A stretch of DNA of 64,000 nt from Megachile rotundata (lineage: Eukaryota; Arthropoda; Insecta; Hymenoptera; Megachilidae), in NCBI RefSeq assembly GCF_050947335.1, contig NW_027473498.1:207600-271599 (forward strand), given 5' to 3'. The position numbers were made by a program, and so were the translations under genes. The notes beneath the pieces were generated by a model, which was not told the DNA's origin, ran no database searches, and worked only from the letters and a program-made list of their open reading frames with translations. Within the stretch, counting starts at the first letter, position 1; every line of letters begins with the position of its first letter. Of this stretch, positions 25,938 through 39,260 are shown piece after piece.

Positions 25938-26435
25938 AGCCATATTATGCTTATAGGATCGATAGAACGACAATTACTATACTTCTTACTCTTATTATTA
26001 TCAATCTAACTCATATTATAAGCCATATTATGCTTATATGATCGATAGGACGACAATTACTATACTTGTTGCTCTTATTTTTATCAATCTAACTCATATT
26101 ATTAGCCATATTATGCTTATATGATCGATTGAATGACACTTACTATACTTGTTACTCTCATTATTATCAATCTAACTCATATTATTAGCCATATTATGCT
26201 TATATGATCGATAGAACGACAATCACTATACTTATTATTGTTGTTATTATCAATCTAACTCATATTATTAGCCATATTATGCTTATATGATCGATAGAAT
26301 GACAATTACTATTCTTATTACTGTTATTATTATCAATCTAACTCATATTATTAGCCATATTATGCTTATATGATCGACAGAATGACAGTTACTATACTTA
26401 GTACTCTTACTGTTGTCAATCTAACTCATATTATT

Positions 26436-26539
26436 GGCCATATTATGCTTATATTATCGATAGAACGACAATAACTATACTTGTTACTCATATTATTATC
26501 AATCTAACTCATATTATTATCAATCTAACTCATATTATT
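26436..26539 (+). repeat. 104-bp extended monomer, copy 3
   Basis: Same structure as copies 1 and 2, except that this one begins ggccatatt. It is 7,740 bp after copy 2, exactly 93 units plus 21. Confidence 0.95.
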
Positions 26540-26871
26540 AGAAATATTAAGCTTATATGATCGATTGAACGACAATTACTATACTTGTTACTCTTATTGT
26601 TATCAATCTAACTCATACTATTAGCCATATTATGCTTATAGGATCGATAGAACGACAATTACTATACTTCTTACTCTTATTATTATCAATCTAACTCATA
26701 TTATTAGCCATATTATGCTTATATGATCGATAGAATGACAATTACTATTCTTATTACTGTTATTATTATCAATCTAACTCATATTATTAGCCATATTATG
26801 CTTATATGATCGACAGAATGACAGTTACTATACTAAGTACTCTTACTGTTGTCAATCTAACTCATATTATT

Positions 26872-29800
26872 AGCCATATTATGCTTATATTATCGATAGA
26901 ACGACAATAACTATACTTGTTACTCTTATTATTATCAATCTAACTCATATTATTAGCCATATTATGCTTATATTATCGATAGAACGACAATAACTATACT
27001 TGTTACTCTTATTATTATCAATCTAACTCATATTATTAGAAATATTAAGCTTATATGATCGATAGAACGACAATTACTATACTTATTATTGTTGTTATTA
27101 TCAATCTAACTCATATTATTAGCCATATTATGCTTATATGATCGATACAATGACAATTACTATTCTTATTACTGTTATTATTATCAATATAACTCATATT
27201 ATTAGCCATATTATGCTTATATGATCGATAGAATGACAGTTACTATACTTAGTACTCTTACTGTTGTCAATCTAACTCATATTATTAGCCATATTATGCT
27301 TATATTATCGATAGAACGACAATAACTATACTTGTTACTCTTATTATTATCAATCTAACTCATATTATTAGAACTATTAAGCTTATATGATCGATAGAAC
27401 GACAATTACTATACTTATTACTCTTATTATTATCAATCTAACTCATATTATTAGCCATATTATGCTTATATGATCGATAGAACGACAATTACTATACTTG
27501 TTACTCTTATTATTATCAATCTAACTCATATTATTAGAACTATTAAGCTTATATGATCGATAGAACGACAATTACTATACCTATTACTCTTATTATTATC
27601 AATCTAACTCATATTATTAGCCATATTATGCTTATATGATCGATAGAACGACAATTACTATACTTGTTACTCTTATTGTTATCAATCTAACTCATATTAT
27701 TAGAAATATTAAGCTTATATGATCGATTGAACGACAATTACTATACTTGTTACTCTTATTGTTATCAATCTAACTCATAATATTAGCCATATTATGCTTA
27801 TAGGATCGATAGAACGACAATTACTATACTTCTTACTCTTATTATTATCAATCTAACTCATATTATTGGCCATATTATGCTTATATGATCGATTGAACGA
27901 CAATAACTATACTTGTTACTCTTATTATTATTAACCTAACTCATATTATTAGAAATATTAAGCTCATATGATCGATAGAACGACAATTACTATACTTATT
28001 ACTCTTATTATTATCAATCTAACTCATATTATTAGCCATATTATGATTATATGATCGATAGAACGACAATTACTATACTTATTACTCTTATTATTATCAA
28101 TCTAACTCATATTATTAGCCATATTATGATTATATGATCGATAGAACGACAATTACTATACTTATTATTGTTGTTATTATCAATCTAACTCATATTATTA
28201 GCCATATTATGCTTATATGATCGATAGAATGACAATTACTATTCTTATTACTGTTATTATTATCAATCTAAATCATATTATTAGCCATATTATGCTTATA
28301 TGATCGATAGAATGACAGTCACTGTACTTAGTACTCTTACTGTTGTCAATCTAACTCATATTATTAGCCATATTATGCTTATATTATCGATAGAACGACA
28401 ATAACTATACTTGTTACTCTTATTATTATCAATCTAACTCATATTATTAGAACTATTAAGCTTATATGATCGATAGAACGACAATTACTATACTTATTAC
28501 TCTTATTATTATCAATCTAACTCATATTATTAGCCATATTATGCTTATATGATCGATTGAACGACAATAACAATACTTGTTACTCGTATTATTATCAATC
28601 TAACTCATATTATTAGAAATATTAAGCTTATATGATCGATAGAACGACAATAACTATACTTGTTACTCTTATTATTATCAATCTAACTCATATTATTGGC
28701 CATATTATGCTTATATTATCGATAGAACGACAATAACTGTACTTGTTACTCTTATTATTATCAATCTAACCCATATTATTAGCCATATTATGCTTATATT
28801 ATCGATAGAACGACAATTACTATACTTATTATTGTTGTTATTATCAATCTAACTCATATTATTAGCCATATTATGCTTATATGATCGATACAATGACAAT
28901 TACTATTCTTATTACTGTTATTATTATCAATACAACTCATATTATTAGCCATATTATGCTTATATGATCGATAGAATGACAGTTACTATACTTAGTACTC
29001 TTACTGTTGTCAATCTAACTCATATTATTAGCCATATTATGCTTATATTATCGATAGAACGACAATAACTATACTTGTTACTCTTATTATTATCAATCTA
29101 ACTCATATTATTAGAACTATTAAGCTTATATGATCGATAGAACGACAATTACTATACTTATTACTCTTATTATTATCAATCTAACTCATATTATTAGCCA
29201 TATTATGCTTATAGGATCGATAGAACGACAATTACTATACTTCTTACTCTTATTATTATCAATCTAACTCATATTATTGGCCATATTATGCTTATATGAT
29301 CGATTGAACGACAATAACTATACTTGTTACTCTTATTATTATTAACCTAACTCATATTATTAGAAATATTAAGCTCATATGATCGATAGAACGACAATTA
29401 CTATACTTATTACTCTTATTATTATCAATCTAACTCATATTATTAGCCATATTATGATTATATGATCGATAGAACGACAATTACTATACTTATTATTGTT
29501 GTTATTATCAATCTAACTCATATTATTAGCCATATTATGCTTATATGATCGATAGAATGACAATTACTATTCTTATTACTGTTATTATTATCAATCTAAA
29601 TCATATTATTAGCCATATTATGCTTATATGATCGATAGAATGACAGTCACTGTACTTAGTACTCTTACTGTTGTCAATCTAACTCATATTATTAGCCATA
29701 TTATGCTTATATTATCGATAGAACGACAATAACTATACTTGTTACTCTTATTATTATCAATCTAACTCATATTATTAGAACTATTAAGCTTATATGATCG

Positions 29801-30191
29801 ATAGAACGACAATTACTATACTTATTACTCTTATTATTATCAATCTAACTCATATTATTAGCCATATTATGCTTATATGATCGATTGAACGACAATAACA
29901 ATACTTGTTACTCGTATTATTATCAATCTAACTCATATTATTAGAAATATTAAGCTTATATGATCGATTGAACGACAATTACTATACTTGTTACTCTTAT
30001 TGTTATCAATCTAACTCATACTATTAGCCATATTATGCTTATAGGATCGATAGAACGACAATTACTATACATCTTACTCTTATTATTATCAATCTAACTC
30101 ATATTATAAGCCATATTATGCTTATATGATCGATAGGACGACAATTACTATACTTGTTACTCTTATTTTTATCAATCTAACTCATATTATT
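26872..30191 (+). repeat. Block Y2 (40 monomers)
   Basis: Counterpart of 13,716-17,035 at an offset of 13,156 bp. It overlaps the 3' part of block X1, so X1 and Y2 are overlapping descriptions of one longer segment. The flanks differ after 30,191, where a gacagaatgacaatt unit follows. Confidence 0.83.
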
Positions 30192-31187
30192 AGCCATATT
30201 ATGCTTATATGATCGACAGAATGACAATTACTATTCTTATTACTGTTATTATTATCAATCTAACTCATATTATTAGCCATATTATGCTTATATGATCGAC
30301 AGAATGACAGTTACTATACTTAGTACTCTTACTGTTGTCAATCTAACTCATATTATTAGCCATATTATGCTTATATGATCGATAGAATGACAGTTACTAT
30401 ACTTAGTACTCTTACTGTTGTCAATCTCACTCATATTATTAGCCATATTATGCTTATATTATCGATAGAACGACAATAACTATACTTGTTACTCTCATTA
30501 TTATCAATCTAACTCATATTATTAGCCATATTATGCTTATATGATCGATTGAATGACAATTACTATACTTGTTACTCTCATTATTATCAATCTAACTCAT
30601 ATTATTAGCCATATTATGCTTATATGATCGATAGAACGACAATTACTATACTTATTATTGTTGTTATTATCAATCTAACTCATATTATTAGCCATATTAT
30701 GCTTATATGATCGACAGAATGACAGTTACTATACTTAGTACTCTTACTGTTGTCAATCTAACTCATATTATTAGCCATATTATGCTTATATGATCGATAG
30801 AATGGCAATTACTATACATATTACTCTTACTTTTATCAATCTAACTCATATTATTAGCCATATTATGCTTATATGATCGATAGAACGACAATTAGTATAC
30901 TTATTACTCTTATTAATATCAATCTAACTCATATTATTGGCCATATTATGCTTATATGATCGATTGAACGACAATTTCTAAACCTGTTACTCTCATTATT
31001 ATCAATCTAACTCATATTATTAGCCATATTATGCTTATATCATCGATAGAATGGCAATTACTATACATATTACTCTTACTTTTATCAATCTAACTCATAT
31101 TATTAGCCATATTATGCTTATATGATCGATTGAACGACAATTACTATACTTATTATTGTTGTTATTATCAATCTAACTCATATTATT

Positions 31188-32847
31188 AGCCATATTATGC
31201 TTATATGATCGATAGAATGACAATTACTATTCTTACTACTGTTATTATTATCAATCTAACTCATATTATTAGCCATATTATGCTTATATGATCGATAGAA
31301 TGACAGTTACTATACTAAGTACTCTTACTGTTGCCAATCTAACCCATATTATTAGCCATATTATGCTTATATTATCGATAGAACGACAATAACTATACTT
31401 GTTACTCTTATTATTATCAATCTAACTCATATTATTAGAAATATTAAGCTTATATGATCGATAGAACGACAATTACTATACTTATTATTGTTGTTATTAT
31501 CAATCTAACTCATATTATTAGCCATATTATGCTTATATGATCGATAGAATGACAATTACTATTCTTATTACTGTTATTATTATCAATCTAACTCATATTA
31601 TTAGCCATATTATGCTTATATGATCGACAGAATGACAGTTACTATACTTAGTACTCTTACTGTTGTCAATCTAACTCATATTATTGGCCATATTATGCTT
31701 ATATGATCGATAGAATGACAGTTACTATACTTAGTACTCTTACTGTTGTCAATCTAACTCATATTATTAGCCATATTATGCTTATATTATCGATAGAACG
31801 ACAATAACTATACTTGTTACTCTTATTATTATCAATCTAACTCATATCATTAGAACTATTAAGCTTATATGATCGATAGAACGACAATTACTATACTTAT
31901 TACTCTTATTATTATCAATCTAACTCATATTATTAGCCATATTATGCTTATATGATCGATAGAACGACAATTACTATACTTGTTACTCTTATTGTTATCA
32001 ATCTAACTCATATTATTAGCCATATTATGCTTATATGATCGATAGAATGACAATTACTATTCTTACTACTGTTATTATTATCAATCTAACTCATATTATT
32101 AGCCATATTATGCTTATATGATCGATAGAATGACAGTTACTATACTAAGTACTCTTACTGTTGCCAATCTAACCCATATTATTAGCCATATTATGCTTAT
32201 ATTATCGATAGAACGACAATAACTATACTTGTTACTCTTATTATTATCAATCTAACTCATATTATTAGAAATATTAAGCTTATATGATCGATAGAACGAC
32301 AATTACTATACTTATTATTGTTGTTATTATCAATCTAACTCATATTATTAGCCATATTATGCTTATATGATCGATAGAATGACAATTACTATTCTTATTA
32401 CTGTTATTATTATCAATCTAACTCATATTATTAGCCATATTATGCTTATATGATCGACAGAATGACAGTTACTATACTTAGTACTCTTACTGTTGTCAAT
32501 CTAACTCATATTATTGGCCATATTATGCTTATATGATCGATAGAATGACAGTTACTATACTTAGTACTCTTACTGTTGTCAATCTAACTCATATTATTAG
32601 CCATATTATGCTTATATTATCGATAGAACGACAATAACTATACTTGTTACTCTTATTATTATCAATCTAACTCATATCATTAGAACTATTAAGCTTATAT
32701 GATCGATAGAACGACAATTACTATACTTATTACTCTTATTATTATCAATCTAACTCATATTATTAGCCATATTATGCTTATATGATCGATAGAACGACAA
32801 TTACTATACTTGTTACTCTTATTGTTATCAATCTAACTCATATTATT
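31188..32847 (+). repeat. 10-monomer tandem duplication
   Basis: Copy 1 is 31,188-32,017 and copy 2 is 32,018-32,847, offset by exactly 830 bp. Both contain the ttactactg I unit, the gttgcc K unit (31,330 and 32,160) and a unit beginning ggccatatt. I saw no differences between the copies by eye. The homologous region after 59,970 has only one copy, so this is a recent event. Confidence 0.88.
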
Positions 32848-33594
32848 AGCCATATTATGCTTATATGATCTATAGGACGACAATTACTATACTTGTTACT
32901 CTTATTTTTATCAATCTAACTCATATTATTAGCCATATTATGCTTATATGATCGATTGAACGACAATAACAATACTTGTTACTCTTATTATTATCAATCT
33001 AACTCATATTATTAGAAATATTAAGCTTATATGATCGATTGAACCACAATTACTATATTTGTTACTCTTATTGTTATCAATCTAACTCATACTATTAGCC
33101 ATATTATGCTTATAGGATCGATAGAACGACAATTACTATACTTCTTACTCTTATTATTATCAATCTAACTCATATTATAAGCCATATTATGCTTATATGA
33201 TCGATAGGACGACAATTACTATACTTGTTGCTCTTATTTTTATCAATCTAACTCATATTATTAGCCATATTATGCTTATATGATCGATTGAATGACACTT
33301 ACTATACTTGTTACTCTCATTATTATCAATCTAACTCATATTATTAGCCATATTATGCTTATATGATCGATAGAACGACAATCACTATACTTATTATTGT
33401 TGTTATTATCAATCTAACTCATATTATTAGCCATATTATGCTTATATGATCGATAGAATGACAATTACTATTCTTATTACTGTTATTATTATCAATCTAA
33501 CTCATATTATTAGCCATATTATGCTTATATGATCGACAGAATGACAGTTACTATACTTAGTACTCTTACTGTTGTCAATCTAACTCATATTATT

Positions 33595-33698
33595 AGCCAT
33601 ATTATGCTTATATTATCGATAGAACGACAATAACTATACTTGTTACTCATATTATTATCAATCTAACTCATATTATTATCAATCTAACTCATATTATT
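33595..33698 (+). repeat. 104-bp extended monomer, copy 4
   Basis: Same structure and the same J and D neighbours. It lies in the first copy of the 1,017-bp tandem duplication at 32,848-34,881. Confidence 0.95.
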
Positions 33699-34611
33699 AG
33701 AAATATTAAGCTTATATGATCGATTGAACGACAATTACTATACTTGTTACTCTTATTGTTATCAATCTAACTCATACTATTAGCCATATTATGCTTATAG
33801 GATCGATAGAACGACAATTACTATACTTCTTACTCTTATTATTATCAATCTAACTCATATTATTAGCCATATTATGCTTATATGATCTATAGGACGACAA
33901 TTACTATACTTGTTACTCTTATTTTTATCAATCTAACTCATATTATTAGCCATATTATGCTTATATGATCGATTGAACGACAATAACAATACTTGTTACT
34001 CTTATTATTATCAATCTAACTCATATTATTAGAAATATTAAGCTTATATGATCGATTGAACCACAATTACTATATTTGTTACTCTTATTGTTATCAATCT
34101 AACTCATACTATTAGCCATATTATGCTTATAGGATCGATAGAACGACAATTACTATACTTCTTACTCTTATTATTATCAATCTAACTCATATTATAAGCC
34201 ATATTATGCTTATATGATCGATAGGACGACAATTACTATACTTGTTGCTCTTATTTTTATCAATCTAACTCATATTATTAGCCATATTATGCTTATATGA
34301 TCGATTGAATGACACTTACTATACTTGTTACTCTCATTATTATCAATCTAACTCATATTATTAGCCATATTATGCTTATATGATCGATAGAACGACAATC
34401 ACTATACTTATTATTGTTGTTATTATCAATCTAACTCATATTATTAGCCATATTATGCTTATATGATCGATAGAATGACAATTACTATTCTTATTACTGT
34501 TATTATTATCAATCTAACTCATATTATTAGCCATATTATGCTTATATGATCGACAGAATGACAGTTACTATACTTAGTACTCTTACTGTTGTCAATCTAA
34601 CTCATATTATT

Positions 34612-34715
34612 AGCCATATTATGCTTATATTATCGATAGAACGACAATAACTATACTTGTTACTCATATTATTATCAATCTAACTCATATTATTATCAAT
34701 CTAACTCATATTATT
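34612..34715 (+). repeat. 104-bp extended monomer, copy 5
   Basis: Exactly 1,017 bp (12 units plus 21) after copy 4, within the second copy of the same tandem duplication. Confidence 0.95.
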
Positions 34716-35462
34716 AGAAATATTAAGCTTATATGATCGATTGAACGACAATTACTATACTTGTTACTCTTATTGTTATCAATCTAACTCATACTATTAG
34801 CCATATTATGCTTATAGGATCGATAGAACGACAATTACTATACTTCTTACTCTTATTATTATCAATCTAACTCATATTATTAGCCATATTATGCTTATAT
34901 GATCGATAGAATGACAATTACTATTCTTATTACTGTTATTATTATCAATCTAACTCATATTATTAGCCATATTATGCTTATATGATCGACAGAATGACAG
35001 TTACTATACTAAGTACTCTTACTGTTGTCAATCTAACCCATATTATTAGCCATATTATGCTTATATTATCGATAGAACGACAATAACTATACTTGTTACT
35101 CTTATTATTATCAATCTAACCCATATTATTAGCCATATTATGCTTATATTATCGATAGAACGACAATAACTATACTTGTTACTCTTATTATTATCAATCT
35201 AACTCATATTATTAGAAATATTAAGCTTATATGATCGATAGAACGACAATTACTATACTTCTTACTCTTATTATTATCAATCTAACTCATATTATTAGCC
35301 ATATTATGCTTATATGATCGATAGGACGACAATTACTATACTTGTTACTCTTATTTTTATCAATCTAACTCATATTATTAGCCATATTATGCTTATATGA
35401 TCGATAGAATGACAGTTACTATACTTAGTACTCTTACTGTTGTCAATCTAACTCATATTATT

Positions 35463-36230
35463 AGCCATATTATGCTTATATGATCGATTGAACGACAATA
35501 ACAATACTTGTTACTCTTATTATTATCAATCTAACTCATATTATTAGAAATATTAAGCTTATATGATCGATTGAACCACAATTACTATATTTGTTACTCT
35601 TATTGTTATCAATCTAACTCATACTATTAGCCATATTATGCTTATAGGATCGATAGAACGACAATTTCTATACTTCTTACTCTTATTATTATCAATCTAA
35701 CTCATATTATAAGCCATATTATGCTTATATGATCGATAGGACGACAATTACTATACTTGTTGCTCTTATTTTTATCAATCTAACTCATATTATTAGCCAT
35801 ATTATGCTTATATGATCGATTGAATGACACTTACTATACTTGTTACTCTCATTATTATCAATCTAACTCATATTATTAGCCATATTATGCTTATATGATC
35901 GATAGAACGACAATCACTATACTTATTATTGTTGTTATTATCAATCTAACTCATATTATTAGCCATATTATGCTTATATGATCGATAGAATGACAATTAC
36001 TATTCTTATTACTGTTATTATTATCAATCTAACTCATATTATTAGCCATATTATGCTTATATGATCGACAGAATGACAGTTACTATACTTAGTACTCTTA
36101 CTGTTGTCAATCTAACTCATATTATTAGCCATATTATGCTTATATTATCGATAGAACGACAATAACTATACTTGTTACTCATATTATTATCAATCTAACT
36201 CATATTATTATCAATCTAACTCATATTATA
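35463..36230 (+). repeat. Third G-to-104-bp segment
   Basis: It repeats 33,948-34,715 at an offset of 1,515 bp: G, D(gaaccac), E, F2, O, P, I, J and a 104-bp monomer (768 bp). It is entered through an abnormal K-to-G junction at 35,462/35,463, because K normally precedes A, and leaves through the altered end of copy 6. One private change is caatttctatac in E near 35,665. Confidence 0.82.
36127..36230 (+). repeat. 104-bp extended monomer, copy 6, with altered 3' junction
   Basis: It has the 21-bp duplication, but its last bases read catattata as in E, and the next monomer (36,231) is F2 rather than D. This is an unequal-exchange junction that joined the end of an E unit to the extended monomer. 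It is 1,515 bp after copy 5 (18 units plus 21). Confidence 0.92.
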
Positions 36231-36396
36231 AGCCATATTATGCTTATATGATCGATAGGACGACAATTACTATACTTGTTGCTCTTATTTTTATCAATCT
36301 AACTCATATTATTAGCCATATTATGCTTATATGATCGATTGAATGACACTTACTATACTTGTTACTCTCATTATTATCAATCTAACTCATATTATT

Positions 36397-37309
36397 AGCC
36401 ATATTATGCTTATATGATCGACAGAATGACAGTTACTATACTAAGTACTCTTACTGTTGTCAATCTAACCCATATTATTAGCCATATTATGCTTATATTA
36501 TCGATAGAACGACAATAACTATACTTGTTATTCTTATTATTATCAATCTAACCCATATTATTAGCCATATTATGCTTATATTATCGATAGAACGACAATA
36601 ACTATACTTGTTACTCTTATTATTATCAATCTAACTCATATTATTAGAAATATTAAGCTTATATGATCGATAGAACGACAATTACTATACTTCTTACTCT
36701 TATTATTATCAATCTAACTCATATTATTAGCCATATTATGCTTATATGATCGATAGGACGACAATTACTATACTTGTTACTCTTATTTTTATCAATCTAA
36801 CTCATATTATTAGCCATATTATGCTTATATGATCGATAGAATGACAGTTACTATACTTAGTACTCTTACTGTTGTCAATCTAACTCATATTATTAGCCAT
36901 ATTATGCTTATATTATCGATAGAACGACAATAACTATACTTGTTACTCTTATTATTATCAATCTAACTCATATTATTAGAACTATTAAGCTTATATGATC
37001 GATAGAACGACAATTACTATACTTATTACTCTTATTATTATCAATCTAACTCATATTATTAGCCATATTATGATTATATGATCGATAGAACGACAATTAC
37101 TATACTTATTATTGTTGTTATTATCAAGCTAACTCATATTATTAGCCATATTATGCTTATATGATCGATAGAATTACAATTACTATTCTTATTACTGTTA
37201 TTATTATCAATCTAACTCATATTATTAGCCATATTATGCTTATATGATCGACAGAATGACAGTTACTATACTTAGTACTCTTACTGTTGTCAATCTAACT
37301 CATATTATT
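36397..37309 (+). repeat. Segment joined after O at 36,396
   Basis: An O unit (36,314) is followed by J(actaag) instead of P, which marks another exchange junction. From there the order A-A-H(like)-F2-K-A-B-gattatat-I(gaattac)-J follows that at 19,049-19,961. One A unit has ttattcttatt near 36,530. Confidence 0.78.
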
Positions 37310-37392
37310 AGCCATATTATGCTTATATGATCGATAGAATGACAATTACTATACTTGTTACTCTTATTTTTATCAATCTAACTCATATTATT
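37310..37392 (+). repeat. Hybrid monomer with I or K front and F tail
   Basis: It starts with gatagaatgacaatt and ends with actatacttgttactc and cttattttta. The next unit is G, as expected after F, so the crossover lies within this monomer. Confidence 0.8.
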
Positions 37393-37641
37393 AGCCATAT
37401 TATGCTTATATGATCGATTGAACGACAATAACAATACTTGTTACTCTTATTATTATCAATCTAACTCATATTATTAGAAATATTAAGCTTATATGATCGA
37501 TTGAACCACAATTACTATATTTGTTACTCTTATTGTTATCAATCTAACTCATACTATTAGCCATATTATGCTTATAGGATCGATAGAACGACAATTACTA
37601 TACTTCTTACTCTTATTATTATCAATCTAACTCATATTATA

Positions 37642-37724
37642 AGCCATATTATGCTTATATGATCGATAGAACGACAATCACTATACTTATTATTGTTGTT
37701 ATTATCAATCTAACTCATACTATT
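37642..37724 (+). repeat. Hybrid monomer with P front and D tail
   Basis: It has cgacaatcac and ttattattg from P but ends catactatt, the hallmark of D, and is followed by E as D would be. It connects two repeats of the G-D-E-F2 order, about six monomers apart (gaacc at 37,503 and 38,001). Confidence 0.8.
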
Positions 37725-38554
37725 AGCCATATTATGCTTATAGGATCGATAGAACGACAATTACTATACTTCTTACTCTTATTATTATCAATCTAACTCA
37801 TATTATTAGCCATATTATGCTTATATGATCTATAGGACGACAATTACTATACTTGTTACTCTTATTTTTATCAATCTAACTCATATTATTAGCCATATTA
37901 TGCTTATATGATCGATTGAACGACAATAACAATACTTGTTACTCTTATTATTATCAATCTAACTCATATTATTAGAAATATTAAGCTTATATGATCGATT
38001 GAACCACAATTACTATATTTGTTACTCTTATTGTTATCAATCTAACTCATACTATTAGCCATATTATGCTTATAGGATCGATAGAACGACAATTACTATA
38101 CTTCTTACTCTTATTATTATCAATCTAACTCATATTATAAGCCATATTATGCTTATATGATCGATAGGACGACAATTACTATACTTGTTGCTCTTATTTT
38201 TATCAATCTAACTCATATTATTAGCCATATTATGCTTATATGATCGATTGAATGACACTTACTATACTTGTTACTCTCATTATTATCAATCTAACTCATA
38301 TTATTAGCCATATTATGCTTATATGATCGATAGAACGACAATCACTATACTTATTATTGTTGTTATTATCAATCTAACTCATATTATTAGCCATATTATG
38401 CTTATATGATCGATAGAATGACAATTACTATTCTTATTACTGTTATTATTATCAATCTAACTCATATTATTAGCCATATTATGCTTATATGATCGACAGA
38501 ATGACAGTTACTATACTTAGTACTCTTACTGTTGTCAATCTAACTCATATTATT

Positions 38555-38658
38555 AGCCATATTATGCTTATATTATCGATAGAACGACAATAACTATACT
38601 TGTTACTCATATTATTATCAATCTAACTCATATTATTATCAATCTAACTCATATTATT
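38555..38658 (+). repeat. 104-bp extended monomer, copy 7
   Basis: Standard form with J before and D after. It lies in the first copy of the 602-bp tandem duplication at 38,306-39,509. Confidence 0.95.
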
Positions 38659-39156
38659 AGAAATATTAAGCTTATATGATCGATTGAACGACAATTACTA
38701 TACTTGTTACTCTTATTGTTATCAATCTAACTCATACTATTAGCCATATTATGCTTATAGGATCGATAGAACGACAATTACTATACTTCTTACTCTTATT
38801 ATTATCAATCTAACTCATATTATTAGCCATATTATGCTTATATGATCGATAGAATGACAATTACTATTCTTATTACTGTTATTATTATCAATCTAACTCA
38901 TATTATTAGCCATATTATGCTTATATGATCGATAGAACGACAATCACTATACTTATTATTGTTGTTATTATCAATCTAACTCATATTATTAGCCATATTA
39001 TGCTTATATGATCGATAGAATGACAATTACTATTCTTATTACTGTTATTATTATCAATCTAACTCATATTATTAGCCATATTATGCTTATATGATCGACA
39101 GAATGACAGTTACTATACTTAGTACTCTTACTGTTGTCAATCTAACTCATATTATT

Positions 39157-39260
39157 AGCCATATTATGCTTATATTATCGATAGAACGACAATAACTATA
39201 CTTGTTACTCATATTATTATCAATCTAACTCATATTATTATCAATCTAACTCATATTATT
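39157..39260 (+). repeat. 104-bp extended monomer, copy 8
   Basis: Exactly 602 bp (7 units plus 21) after copy 7, in the second copy of that tandem duplication. It also starts a copy of the Z core (39,157-41,584). Confidence 0.95.

Larger units (their letters stand above)
22701..29693 (+). repeat. Block X1 (long form)
   Basis: First full copy of the X block, 6,993 bp. Compared with X2 it lacks one monomer at the hybrid at 25,855 and has eight extra monomers at 28,532-29,195. It carries A', cttacatgatc P, Q, gttgcc K, a 104-bp monomer, S and two V units. The same order continues past its end and matches the sequence after X3 (29,694 onward with 58,476 onward, offset 28,782). Confidence 0.85.
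32848..34881 (+). repeat. 1,017-bp tandem duplication carrying the 104-bp monomer
   Basis: Copy 1 is 32,848-33,864 and copy 2 is 33,865-34,881. Each has F-G-D(gaaccac)-E-F2-O-P-I-J, a 104-bp monomer, D and E. The gaacc landmarks at 33,041 and 34,058 and the two extended monomers give the same offset. After copy 2 the order returns to I, as in the single-copy relatives at 18.9 and 61.8 kb. Confidence 0.88.
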
